Below, one piece after another: positions 46,018-57,660 of a stretch of 64,000 bases of DNA. The DNA is from Lotus japonicus (Eukaryota; Streptophyta; Magnoliopsida; Fabales; Fabaceae), in the NCBI RefSeq assembly GCF_012489685.1, contig NC_080046.1:26480223-26544222 (forward strand), read 5' to 3'. Position 1 is the first letter of the stretch. Every line of letters starts with the position of its first letter. The notes under the pieces were generated by a model, which did not search any database, had not been told where the DNA came from, and was given only the letters and a program-made list of their open reading frames with translations. The translations under genes were made by a program, and so were the position numbers.

Positions 46018-49000
46018 TGTAACACCCCGATTTCCAGGTGTCACTTTAATAACCAAAAATAAACTTTACGCGGAAAACAGGTAATTTTTTTTTTTTTATT
46101 GTTTCCTTTTAATAAAAGCAATAAAGAAATAAAGACAAAGCCCAACAACTAAACTAACCGATAAACAACATATACAAAGGTACAGCCTCTGCTGCACTAT
46201 CCCGTCACGCGCACACGCAGTGACTCCAAGGTAGCGTGCCCGTAGGCGAATATATACAAACCAGAACTGTACGCAAAAGCATCAAATATACCACTATCCA
46301 AGAGAAAGTCGGCCTCAAAATGGCCTCAACCCAAGACCCCTATAGTCCGACAGACTCTCTGTGATCCTCAGCAAGAGAACCACACAAAAAGCCATATATC
46401 GGGAACCTACCCGGTCCCAAAAGTAAGACGAATCAGAGCTATGACAGTGACAACCAACTCAAAAGACTCTAACCACCCATATCCCACACTACTATTATCG
46501 ACTCTCCCTCGATCAGCCATGAAGTCCGGGTCCTCGTCGAAAGCTTCAGTAATAGACATTTCGCTCCGGGTCTTTCCCGCACAACGAATCATCACGAACC
46601 GGCTGACAGACGCCTGGCAGCAGGCCGACCGCCCAAACACAAACATACAAACAAAGCCAAGGTGCTAGGGTCAACTTACAGAATACAATAGATATACAAT
46701 CAACATGCGATAAAGGGGGTATATATATATGTTGTATATATACATATAAGTTATGTATTGTATCAACTCCCTAATACAATTCAATCATCAAAACACATAA
46801 CGATGTTTATCAACATCAAATCATCAATATCTCAACAGATATAGTTAGAGTGCATGATATGTCAATGCAACGTCAATTAAGAAGGTTCCGGAAGAAATAG
46901 GCTGGGCACGATCGAGTCGGTCCTAGCACTAGCATTGTGCCGACCATAACCCTCGGGTGTCACTTACAACCTTGACATAGTCGGATCAGTCCTAACCCTG
47001 CGGGTCGACTTTTCCCTCCAACGAATGCCCGAGTTACCCGAAGGCATGCTGTACCCGAAGGTATATACTGTACCGAAGGTATATAGATATACTATACCCG
47101 AAGGTATATAGATATACTGTACCCGAAGGTATATACTGTACCCGAAGGTATATAGATATACTGTACCCGAAGGTATATACTGTACCCGAAGGTATATAGA
47201 TATACTGTACCCGAAGGTATATACTGTACCCGAAGGTATATAGATATACTGTACCCGAAGGTATATAGATATACTGTGCCCGAAGGTATATACTGTACCC
47301 GAAGGTATATAGATATACTGTACCTGAAGGTATATACTGTACCCGAAGGTATATAGATATACTGTACCCGAAGGTATATACTGTACCCGAAGGTATATAG
47401 ATATACTGTACCCGAAGGTATATAGATATACTGTACCCGAAGGTATATACTGTACCCGAAGGTATATAGATATACTGTACCCGAAGGTATATACTGTACC
47501 CGAAGGTATATACTGTACCCGAAGGTATATAGATATACTGTACCCGAAGGTATATACTGTACCCGAAGGTATATAGATATACTGTACCCGAAGGTATATA
47601 CTGTACCCGAAGGTATATAGATATACTGTACCCGAAGGTATATAGATATACTGTACCCGAAGGTATATAGATATACTGTACCCGAAGGTATATGTCGATT
47701 CGGCGACAAAAGACAATTATTTATGAAAGGAGTGCGATCACCCTTGATGACTTCTTGAGTCATCTGACTCATCAAATCTCGATGGTCAAAAACTGCTCCG
47801 ACCCAAACTCAAAACAACCCAAGAGTTAGTGTCGGTCAATACAACACAACTCCACCAACAAGATTACACGAGGGTCTAGTGTCGGTCAATACAACACAGC
47901 CAAACAACAAGAGCACTAGGTGTCGGTCAATACAATACGGCTCCACAACACTCCCCAAGAGTACTAACGTACTCGGTGACTTTCAATCATCACCATAGCT
48001 CACCTTAGTGGCTTTCCCAATTCCGATAACTCTCCAAACCCACAACATAAGTCGACTTTTCCCCGCCTTTCGTAAATATTTTTCCCCTTCAGTTCTCCTA
48101 TGCTTAAACGTTAATAAAAATGATTTCAATTCAAATTAGCAAATTATGAGTTTATTTCTCAAAGTCTAAGTTTCCCAAGTCTTTATTTTCCGAAAGCTCT
48201 ATCATTCTAAGTTTCCAAAAGTCAACCACCCAAAATACATTTCCCGGGGAAAGTCTAGGAATTCCAACGAATCCCAACAAATGGCTAAGTCTCAAACCCC
48301 ACATTTGAACTTGCCTAGGGTTGTTCATCCAACCCGAAATATCAAAGATTACCAGATCAATGAACCTCCACTCCGAAGTTGCGTCAAAACGCTCAATTCA
48401 ACACATCATCAATATCATAAGTTATGAAAACAATCATAACAATAAATCATCATCATAAACAACATCAGATAAAGCATAAGTCGAATTTATCGACGCCTAT
48501 CATGCAATCATAGCTAAATATAGCAAGTTGCCCTAACCTCGAGCTGTTCCAGCTTCGCAAACAAAGTTCTCCTCAAACAATTGCTCTGAGTCTTCCAAAG
48601 TTCCCTCAACTGAACCTCGGAGAAAAACAAAGCAGAATCCAAACAAAATCGATTAGTTCGATCGCAAAACAATACATAAACGATAGACAAAGCATTAAAG
48701 CTTCAGAATAGGACAATCAGGTACGAAAAGACAAGTTTTCGAAACCGAAAAACTCCCCCCTAAAGGAAATAGTCCACGGCCTCAAAGGAAAAAGGGCTTC
48801 GGCTCTTTTTCTTTGATCAAATCAATTCACAAGGTAGTTTTAGGGTAAAACTAAGGCAAAGAAACTGTCAGAACAATTTTCGGACAATCGGGCCGAAATA
48901 CGACTACGCAGGGGCATTTTGGTCCAAAATAAAGGCTCAAAACTTCAAAGTTATCCGTTCTGAAAACAGATTTGACAGCAACGATCCTCATGACATCCGT

Positions 49001-50117
49001 GACAACAAATCCTAAAGGCACGAAGTCAGATTATAGCTTTACGACAATAAAGTTTCGAAATGTGAGACAAAAAGAGTTTTGAGTCAATTTTTCAGATCCT
49101 GGACAACTGAATCGCAATCAGAGTTTACTGACAGAGGTTTTAGACTCAGGGGAACATAAGGAACATAACCCAAGCGAGAAATCAGAGAAATCGGACAATT
49201 TCAGAAAAAGCTCAAAACTTAGAGCACAGAAACGACTTCAGAAACGCAACAGAAACAACAATCAGAGGTAGGAATCGTGTTAGTTACCTTGATACCTAGA
49301 AGTAGGGACGAACTGCACGAAGATTGGTCAAGTTTTCGCGAAAATCTCCTCCCCCCTTGCTCTCCACGAATTTGGGCCTCCAATGGTGAAAATGAGAGGA
49401 TTTTTTCTTTTTCGCGCTATTTATAGGCGGATGAAATCGCGGGAAAATGAAAATTTCGCGATTCCGATTTTTGCAGCACGATCACCGAGAAATTCTAAGA
49501 GAGATTCTGGCGTCAGAAATCCAGAACTCAAAACAAATATCTATGATATGGGAAAAACGATATCGAAAATCTCAAAAGCGGTGTAAGTTAAATCTGTCCC
49601 GAAAAACTACTTTTTGCTGTGATCGCCGGACGACAAAACTTCCTTCTGAAGAAAGATTGGAAACGTCGAAACAAATCTGGCATCGCGGACGGAATCTTCG
49701 TTAGAAGTCCCGAATAGAAAAAGTCTTCATCCATTGCTCGAAAATAGGGTTTCGAAGCAAAGAAATTAGCGTCGGCGGACATCCGAAAAGTGAAACCTAT
49801 CGTGCGTACAGTCTAGAGTTCCGAAATGAAATGCTGGTCGAAGGAAAAATAAAGAGAATCTTTAAATTTCCCAAGAATTCGAAATATCGCCTAAACATTG
49901 CTTTAAAAGCGAAATTAGCCTATTCTGGACATGCTCGCCATAAGGCAGGTGTGCAGACGACTCGCACTAGCTCCGAAAGAAACAACGCCACATTCCTCGA
50001 GCAATTCCTGAACTTTCTTCTTCATTAATCTTTCTCAAATATCAAACTCCTGTCACACTTACACTGATTCCACGCGTGAGTCGGAAATTAACTTGTTCCG
50101 AAAATCCGGGTCTTACA
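46018..50117 (-). repeat. LTR A2 (5' LTR of element A)
   Basis: Near-identical to A1 outside the repeat array; TATA box at 49417-49426. The near identity shows A is a recent insertion. Confidence 0.9.
47046..47692. repeat. 19/25-bp tandem array in LTR A2
   Basis: Same units as at 39650-40290, but with a different order and different point changes (for example TACCGAAGG near 47072, TGTGCCCG near 47278), while the flanks are almost unchanged. Confidence 0.95.
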
Positions 50118-53100
50118 TAACACCCCGATTTCGGTGGCGTCACTTTAGTAACCAAAGAAATAACTTAAGCGGAAAAACGTGAATTATTTTTTTTTTGATA
50201 ATAAAATGAAAGACTGAAAGAAAATAAACTTCTCGACAAAAGGTAAAAGAAAACTAATATACATCTACATAAATATATACATGCCCACACTAGTACCAGC
50301 CACATCGCGAGTAACCTCAAGCGACGGGTGACGGAAGAAAGTAACGCCCGAAGGCAATATGTACAAACCAAGGTAACCTGTGTCCGCAACACTAAACCTC
50401 AAAACTGAGAACGAATTGGCCCAGTGGCCTGAGAAAAGACCCCTAAGTCCAACCAGCTCTCTGTGATCTTCATAAGAAAACCACACAAAAAGCTACCGGC
50501 AGGAAAACTACCCTGTCCCAAAACTGAAAGCATGACGGTCAGAGCATCGACACTACTCCTACACTAATCCCCACTCGAGGAGCCCACACTAACACTCGAT
50601 CCTACATGCTAGCGCGGTCGTCGTCCGAATCTGCATCCAGGACGACTAGGTCGACATACACAACACTACCCTCTCTGTCCACCCTGATGCGCTCCTGCAC
50701 TGGCCTATTGGGCTCGGGGCCCGGAACAAGATCCTCGATGACAGCAGCTACAGACGGACTAGACTCCGTCGAGAACCCACCCACTGGCACCTCCTCAGAG
50801 GGGTCCTCATCATCCGAAGATGATGGTGGTGGTGGTCCTCCCAGGCCGGGTCCACAATGCACACCAGGCGGCAGGTTGAAGCTCACTATGTGTCTCCTCA
50901 TCACCCCCTCCGTCAAGCGTCCGAATCGGTCAACACGGTCCTCCATGATCCGACCGGTGTAGGTCGCACGGTGGCCTATGGGGTCGACCACCCATGCACC
51001 TGGGTCGTCCTGATCAAGCATCTCGTACCTGGTCCCCCCCGAGGGGCTGACCATCGTAAACCAATCCGCCATACTCATCTGACAAATGGCGTAGTCCGCC
51101 CAAACACACACAGCAGACGCGAGGGTCAACTCCAAAGAATTATATAAATAATAAAACCAGATATAATATAGGATAATAAATATTTGCCTCTCAGGCTTAT
51201 AATTTTAGGGATGACTTCCTAGGGTTGCAAGTATCATAATGAATATAAGAAATCATAATAACAAATAGCATGCCTCAAATATGATAAACAGGTACCAATC
51301 ACACTCAGCAACTAAGTCAGCATGTATGTTGCATGAAATGCAATGCTGGGTAACAAAATGCATTCCGGAAGAAGGATGGACATCAACGAGGCGGCCCTAA
51401 CACCAGCCACGGTGGGTACCTTCCTGCTCGCGTGTCTCTTACACCACACAAAAGTAGTCAGATCAGCAGTGAACCCGTAGGTCTGCCATTCCGTCTGCTA
51501 CTGAGGACCACCGTAGTGTCCTAAATATGGAAATCCGGGTCTTATGACCATTTTGGAATCCACCGAGGTCCGGTATCACGCCGTGTATTAACCTCAAAAT
51601 GAGTGCATGAATGCAAGTGATTAGCCAAACAACGTCTCCGACCTCACCCGACACGTCGCCACGTGTTCTAAATAACTTAAAGTCTCTAAAAAAAATACCC
51701 TAAGGCAAATGTCGATTCTACGACAAAATGAATTAATCAAAAGAAGAAGAAGATACTTTGGAACTCATGGTTCCCGGCTAAACTTTAGATAGCCAAACAT
51801 TAAACTGCTCATCGAGCGAAAGAGTACGATTTGTACTTGGGCTAAACTTTAGATAGCCAAATAATAACCTGCTCATCGAGCAAAAGAGTTTCAACATACT
51901 CGAAGACTTGTATATTTCCTCAAAACGTGGACTCGACGACACTTCTCATATTTCCCAAACTAATATTCAGGCTCTAAGCTCTTATCTAAGGGTATTATTA
52001 TTGTTCAAAGGATTTAGAAATTGATTAATGTCTTATGAGTTTTCCGTGATAAAATAGTTTTCATTTTAATCTTATAATACTTCCTAAGAGTTTTCAGAGA
52101 TCCCATAATCTCAAATAATTCCCTGAGAAGGTCTCGATCCATTAAAACATAACAAGGTCCGAACTCCGTTCGTCCTTTAAAACTCTCTCAAAATCTCATA
52201 AAAATTTGGCATGACCTGCCCGTAATCCTCACTCCTCAGAATCTCAGGTACAAGTGGAATAGCATAAATAAAACAGCTCAGTCAAAAGCATAAACAGCAT
52301 ATTCCAACACATCCTAAGTTAACCATGTAGCACGTAGCATGTGAATCATTTAGCACACAATATAATGGCATCAAATACTCAGCAAGGTCGGCCGAAGCCT
52401 CAGAGAACAATTCAGACATTTAGCAATTTAGTGCATTACACATAAATCAAGTCGAATTTGTCGACCCCTAAAGCAGTATCTAGTAATTCAGAGAGTAGCC
52501 CTCACCGGTGGGTCTTCCAGCTTCCTCCTCCAAGTGTCCTTCACGCTCTTCTCCTTGTTCTCCAGGAATCTCCTCAAAAGAACCTTAAGCAAAAATCACA
52601 GAAATCAACACCAAGAGTCAGAAACTCAGCAATCAAAGAGTCCTAGGGTCACACGGTACACTACAACCTCCGTGGTACGACAATCTAACGCGTTAAGACA
52701 AGTTTTCGAAAAATCGGATTCTTCCCCCCTCCTTGATATAGCTCTCGGCCACTTCCTTAAATTGGGAGGGTCGATTTTTCTTCGATCAAACTTGGTTCCT
52801 AGGTTAACATAAGCCGTAACTAAGACGGTTCTAAGCTCGGAAAAATTTTCGGATCGAAAACTGATATAAAGGTAGTTTGGTCATTATTTTTAGCTCAAAA
52901 TTTCAAAATTGGATTTTTGAAAAACAAATTGGATGAGGACGTCCACAACGACGTTTATGACGACAAATCCTACTAGCACTAAGCCAGGTCGATAGATTTC
53001 AGCCCAAAGGTTGCGACTTTGCCGAAAAATGGGTATTTAAGGTAGAAATTGATCCCGGCGGCATTTCGTCGACATTTGACAAAATCTAATCCGCAGAACA

Positions 53101-54068
53101 CGCTCAGGAGCACGCAGGGAAGAAGTTTAGACACTGAAATCAGCGTATTTGAACAGTTTTTCAAAAACCTCAAAATTTTGAACTCAGAAAGACGTAGGAG
53201 AAGTGGACATAAACGACGATTCGAAGGAGAGTATAGTTTACCTACCTCGAGGTCTTCGATTAGCGACGATCGGTGAAGCAAACGGGCAAGAAACGACGAA
53301 GATCCGGATCTCTCTCTCTCTCTTGATGCTCGTGGGTTTGGGGAGGGAAATGGGTAGTTTTTGGCAAAAAATCTAATTTTTGAGCTATTTATAGGTTTTG
53401 GAAAATGCGGAAAAATGATTTTTTTGCGTTTCCGATTTTTCCTGCGCGTTCCTCTGCGCATTCTAAGATAGGTTCTGGCGACAGAATTCCAGAACTCAAA
53501 ACAGGATTCTTGGAATTAAACCAAATGATACCAAATCGGTGTGAGTCGGTTCAAGTCGGTTTATCCCGAAAAACTACTTTTTGCAGTGATCGTCGGATGA
53601 GAAAACTTCCTTCTGAAGAAAGATTAGGAATGACGAGAGAAATAGGAGAAAGCGGGTGGAATCTTCATTTGCAGCTCCGAATAGAAAAAGTCTTCATCGT
53701 CTGTCGATCTTAGGTTTCTCGAACTATCAGGGATTCCGTTTCGGCAAACTTCCGAGAATTGGAATTTGACGTTCGTACTTTCCAGGATTTCGCATCGAAA
53801 TAATTGTTTAAGGACGGAAAAGAGAAGTTCTAACATTTCTCTAAGGATTTTTGGAATTAGTTTCCATCGTGTCCTAAAGCGTAAATTAACTATTCACTAA
53901 TACCTTTGACCTAGGATTAAGCGTATGTTAGTCGTGCTATAACTCTTATCGGTTTTTCGATAAATTCTTGGACTTTTCCTGAACCTTTTTCCTTCACAAA
54001 TTTATCTTAATCAAATAAACTCTTTTATTTTATTCACTTATCCAAAGCGTTAAAACTTGGGCCTTACA
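50118..54068 (-). repeat. LTR B1 (3' LTR of chromovirus B), main part
   Basis: Begins with the repeated TAACA, then CCCCGATTTCGGTGG as in LTR B2. With the seven bases at 38614-38620 the length equals B2 exactly (3,953 bp). TATA box CTATAAATAG on the minus strand at 53385-53394. A 64-bp tandem repeat (GGCTAAACTTTAGATAGCC at 51776 and 51840) is present. Confidence 0.92.
50602..51135 (-). CDS. ORF within LTR B1, copy of the LTR-encoded acidic protein
   Basis: Same 177-codon frame as in LTR B2, open in both copies; I see a single residue difference (Ser versus Pro in ESSPSVAA / ESSPPVAA). LTR copies become identical at insertion, so an open frame in both shows it was open in the parent, not that it is selected. 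Confidence 0.4.
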   Translation of the reverse strand: MELTLASAVCVWADYAICQMSMADWFTMVSPSGGTRYEMLDQDDPGAWVVDPIGHRATYTGRIMEDRVDRFGRLTEGVMRRHIVSFNLPPGVHCGPGLGGPPPPSSSDDEDPSEEVPVGGFSTESSPSVAAVIEDLVPGPEPNRPVQERIRVDREGSVVYVDLVVLDADSDDDRASM

Positions 54069-54084
54069 TTACTACCCTCCAAAA
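54069..54084 (-). other. Chromovirus B polypurine tract
   Basis: TTTGGAGGGTAGTAA on the minus strand abuts LTR B1 (TGTAAGGCCC). It is preceded by the GTTTCGAGGTCGAAAC palindrome common in this lineage. Confidence 0.85.
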
Positions 54085-54105
54085 AGAAAGTTTCGACCTC
54101 GAAAC

Positions 54106-54813
54106 TTATGGTTCAGTAAAAAGTTCTGGGTACTGTTCCTTGATCTTTTCCTTCAGCTCCCACGTCGCATCGCCGGTGTCCTTGTTCCAAATAACCTTCA
54201 CTAACTCGATCTCTTTTCCCCTCAACTGCTTTATCCTTGTGTCACCAATGCTGATTGGCGGTGTCTCGAAAGACAAGTTATCCTTCAACTCAATGTCATC
54301 CAGCTCGATAACATGTGTCGGATCAGCAATATACTTCCTCAGTTGTGACACATGGAATACATCGTGAATGTTTGATAGAAAAGGCGGTAGTGCGATCTGA
54401 TAAGCTACCGGTCCTACACGACGAGTAATCTGATAAGGTCCAATGAACTTTGGCGTAAGCTTTCTTGACTTGATTGCTCGACCAACTCCTGTAGTCTGAG
54501 TAACTCGCAGAAACACATGATCTCCTTCTTCAAATTCCAGGGTTCTGCGCCTTTGATCTGCATAGCTCTTCTGTCTACTCTGAGAAGCCTTCATCTTCTC
54601 TCTGATCTGTTTAATCTTCTCAGTCGTCTGTTGCAGAAGTTCCGGTCCTACTAACAAATTCTCTCCATCTTGATACCAACATAAAGGTGTTCTACACTTG
54701 CGGCCATACAAAGCCTCATACGGTACTGTTGTTGTATGTGAACTCAATCAGTGACAATAGGGTATCCCAACTGCCCTTGTTGTCTAACACGCAAGCTCGT
54801 AGCAAATCCTCCA
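54106..54813 (-). pseudogene. Chromovirus B integrase tail and chromodomain
   Basis: Continues the deleted pol in another frame. It begins at the end of the integrase core ([18 protein letters not shown]), then the GPY/F-type module (KFIGPYQITRRVGPVAYQI, LPPFLSNIHDVFHVSQLRKY) and ends in a chromodomain-like segment (VKVIWNKDTGDATWELKEKI). In chromoviruses this tail steers integration towards heterochromatin. The integrase D,D,E core is missing. Confidence 0.88.
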
Positions 54814-57449
54814 ATGATTGGATAGTTCTTCTCATGAGTCTTCAGTTGTCGTGAAGCATAAGCCACCACCTTCCGATGTTGCATCAGCACACATCCTAAA
54901 CCTTGATGCGAAGCATCACAGTACACTTCATACGGTTCCTCTGGTTGCGGTAAGACGAGTACAGGTGACGTCGTCAAACGTTCCTTCATTGTCTGAAAGC
55001 TAGTTTCGCACGCTTCGGTCCATGCAAAAGGTTGATCCTTTCTCGTAAGTTGGGTCAAGGGTCCAATGATCTTGGCGAAATTCTCAATGAAGCGACGATA
55101 GTATCCCGCCAAACCGACAAAACTCCTGATCTCCGTCACGGTCTTTGGCCGTTCCCATGACAACACAGTCTCTACCTTTGCTGGATCCACAGCTATGCCT
55201 TCTTTAGAGATCACATGACCTAAGAATTTTACCTCTTCGAGCCAAAATTCACACTTAGAAGGGTTGGCGTACAGCTTTGTCTCTCTCAACACTTGTAAAA
55301 CCTGACGCAAGTGCCCTTCATGATCTTCAGCATTCTTTGAGTAGATCAGAATGTCGTCGATAAACACCACGACAAATCGATCTAAGAATGGATGGAAAGT
55401 CCTGTTCATGTAATCCATGAAAATGGCAGGTGCGTTTGTCACCCCAAATGGCATCACTAGATACTCATAATGTCCATAACGAGTTCTGAATGCCGTCTTT
55501 TGGATATCCTCAGTCTTTACTCTGATCTGATGGTAACCCGACTTCAGGTCTATCTTTGAGAATATCGCAGCTCCTCGTAGTTGATCCATCAAATCGTCAA
55601 TTCTAGGTAACGGATACCTATTCTTGACGGTCACTTTGTTCAGTTGTCGATAGTCGACACAAAGTCTAGATTTCCCGTCCTTCTTCTTCACCAATAAGAC
55701 GGGTGCTCCCCAAGGTGAAACACTTGGTCGGATAAATCCCTTCGACAGAAGATCCTCAAGTTGAGACTTCAACTCCACCAATTCCGCAGGTGCCATCCGA
55801 TATGGTGCAATCGAAATCGGTCCTGTTCCCGGTACGATGTCAATAGCAAACTCAATGTCGCGTACAAGCGGCAAACCAGGTACATCGCCAGGAAAAACAT
55901 CCGCGAAGTCCCTCACAACTGGAATATTACTCACTTCCGAATTCCCTTTACTCTCCAAGCTTAACAAAACTGAATACTCTTGAGATCCTTCATTCAGAGA
56001 GACGCTAATATGATTGGCGGATAGATACTCGGAAAGATCCGAGTCAGGAAATACCACTCTCTTTCGGCTGCAGTCCAGAAGACAATGGTAGTGGGACACC
56101 CAGTCCATCCCTAAGATAACATCTAGGTTCTTGAGAGTTAGGCACACTAGGTTAGCATGGTAAACTCGATCTCTATAGGTTACTGGGCAATACATGCATG
56201 CAGTATTGGCAAGCAGAGTTTTGGCAGGTGTGGTAACTATAAGATCGAAACTCAAAGCAGTAACGGGAAGTTTTAATCTAGTAGCACATTCCCTAGAGAT
56301 AAAAGAGTGCGTTGCTCCGGAATCAAAAAGTACAGTTAGGAGATTACCGTCAATCTCGCAGTCTCCCCTGATCAGACCATCAACTCCTTCAGCTTCTTCA
56401 CCATCCATGGTGTAGACTCTTGCCTTAGCAGCAGGACGCTTCCCACGAGCAGTGTTGACAGCTGGTTCTGTCTTGGGTGCTCTGCATTGACCAGCAGTAT
56501 GCCCCAACTTGTTACAGTTAAAGCATTTGGGCCTCATGTCAGTACAAGCATTGGCATAGTGCCCAGGCTGCCCACATCTGTAACAGGTCATCTCCCTGTT
56601 CACAGTCTGACCTCCAGAACCTCCAGCAGTACCCACCATGGGCCTATAAGATCCTGAAGCAATCCCTCTACCAGCAGGTCGTTGATACGGCCTCCTGCTC
56701 TGAAATCTCCCTCTGCCTTGAATATTTTGAGAGCCCGACCTCATCGGCCCTCCTGTTCCAACACGGTTCAGTCTCTTATTCTTCATTATCTCCACTTCCG
56801 TGGCTTTTTCAACCAAGGTCTGGAAGCGAGTGATTCCCAATGGTTTCACCGAGTCTTCAATATCGGGCCTCAGCCCATTCACAAAGCGCTTGCACATGTA
56901 GGGTTCATCGACCCCATTGCGGAAGAATCGAAAGTGCTTGGCCAACGATTCCAGCTTGGCAGCATATTCCGGGATGGACATGCTACCCTGACGAAGTGTC
57001 AGGAATTGCGACTCACGCTCGTCCCGAGCACTATCTGGAAAATACTTCTCCAGAAAAGCAGCACGAAACGAAACCCAATTCACTTCCAAGTTGTTTGCTT
57101 CCATCATTCCTCTGGCGCCTCTCCACCAGTACTCAGCATCACCCAACAGTAGAAAGGTTGCCATTCCCACCTTGGCCCCCTCAGCAGTCTGTAATACACC
57201 GAAGATCTTTTCAATCTCCTGGATCCAGAGATCCGCTTTGTCCGGGTCAGTACCCCCCGAGAACTTAGGTGGATCCTGTCTCCTGAAATCATTCAGGCCT
57301 CTGTTCTGGTCCATTGTCACTTCCCTCTGGCGTTGGTGCTGATCACGTGCCTCCTCAGCAGCACGCCTCATAGCATTATCGTTTGCCTGTGCAGTCACAG
57401 CTTGGGCCATAGTGGCCATCATCTCAGCTAGTTGGTTAGCGTTCACCAT
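54744..57449 (-). CDS. gag-pol: Chromovirus B Gag-protease-RT, truncated in RNase H
   Basis: 901 codons. Gag core about residues 60-230 ([32 protein letters not shown]); zinc knuckles [14 protein letters not shown] and [14 protein letters not shown] near 288-325; protease [12 protein letters not shown] near 375; RT with [30 protein letters not shown] and catalytic FIDDILIYS near 697; then the start of RNase H ([15 protein letters not shown]) up to [12 protein letters not shown]. After that the frame jumps into integrase DNA read out of frame and stops. One long Gag-Pol frame is usual for this lineage. Gag, protease and RT look intact; RNase H is incomplete. Confidence 0.9.
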   Translation of the reverse strand: MVNANQLAEMMATMAQAVTAQANDNAMRRAAEEARDQHQRQREVTMDQNRGLNDFRRQDPPKFSGGTDPDKADLWIQEIEKIFGVLQTAEGAKVGMATFLLLGDAEYWWRGARGMMEANNLEVNWVSFRAAFLEKYFPDSARDERESQFLTLRQGSMSIPEYAAKLESLAKHFRFFRNGVDEPYMCKRFVNGLRPDIEDSVKPLGITRFQTLVEKATEVEIMKNKRLNRVGTGGPMRSGSQNIQGRGRFQSRRPYQRPAGRGIASGSYRPMVGTAGGSGGQTVNREMTCYRCGQPGHYANACTDMRPKCFNCNKLGHTAGQCRAPKTEPAVNTARGKRPAAKARVYTMDGEEAEGVDGLIRGDCEIDGNLLTVLFDSGATHSFISRECATRLKLPVTALSFDLIVTTPAKTLLANTACMYCPVTYRDRVYHANLVCLTLKNLDVILGMDWVSHYHCLLDCSRKRVVFPDSDLSEYLSANHISVSLNEGSQEYSVLLSLESKGNSEVSNIPVVRDFADVFPGDVPGLPLVRDIEFAIDIVPGTGPISIAPYRMAPAELVELKSQLEDLLSKGFIRPSVSPWGAPVLLVKKKDGKSRLCVDYRQLNKVTVKNRYPLPRIDDLMDQLRGAAIFSKIDLKSGYHQIRVKTEDIQKTAFRTRYGHYEYLVMPFGVTNAPAIFMDYMNRTFHPFLDRFVVVFIDDILIYSKNAEDHEGHLRQVLQVLRETKLYANPSKCEFWLEEVKFLGHVISKEGIAVDPAKVETVLSWERPKTVTEIRSFVGLAGYYRRFIENFAKIIGPLTQLTRKDQPFAWTEACETSFQTMKERLTTSPVLVLPQPEEPYEVYCDASHQGLGCVLMQHRKVVAYASRQLKTHEKNYPIIGGFATSLRVRQQGQLGYPIVTD

Positions 57450-57645
57450 GTTCTGCTAAATTAACAAACAGTTAGTGCTCATCATAAGATAGCATCTAAT
57501 ATAACTATACAATATGATTAAGCAATAACTTCAAGCAATTCTAAGCGAAAAATCGCTTGGCAGACAATCAATTTTTACTCTTTGCAGAGTCACACAACCT
57601 AGCACAGAAGACCTATTCCCCAAAGACTCCCAAAGACTCGACTAA

Positions 57646-57657
57646 GCTCTGATACCA
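57646..57657 (-). other. PBS of chromovirus B, initiator tRNA-Met
   Basis: TGGTATCAGAGC on the minus strand, three bases from LTR B2. Confidence 0.9.
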
Positions 57658-57660
57658 CAA

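Larger units (their letters stand above)
38621..50117 (-). mobile_element. Chromovirus-related element A, non-autonomous, nested in LTR of B
   Basis: LTRs A1 (38621-42716) and A2 (46018-50117), TSD TAACA (38616-38620 and 50118-50122). The TSD lies at bases 3-7 of LTR B1, so A inserted almost at the very edge of that LTR. The internal region (42717-46017) keeps the PBS, a fragment of gag with three zinc knuckles, a chromodomain relic and a PPT, but no protease, RT or integrase. Its leader next to the PBS is nearly identical to that of B. Confidence 0.92.

Noticed and set aside
52979..53461. 160-codon minus-strand ORF in LTR B1 (copy at 60524-61006)
   Set aside because: It overlaps the TATA box and transcript start, is basic and low-complexity at the start, and shows no domain; likely chance.
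56682..57268. Two overlapping plus-strand ORFs of 142-156 codons
   Set aside because: Shadows of the chromovirus B gag region.
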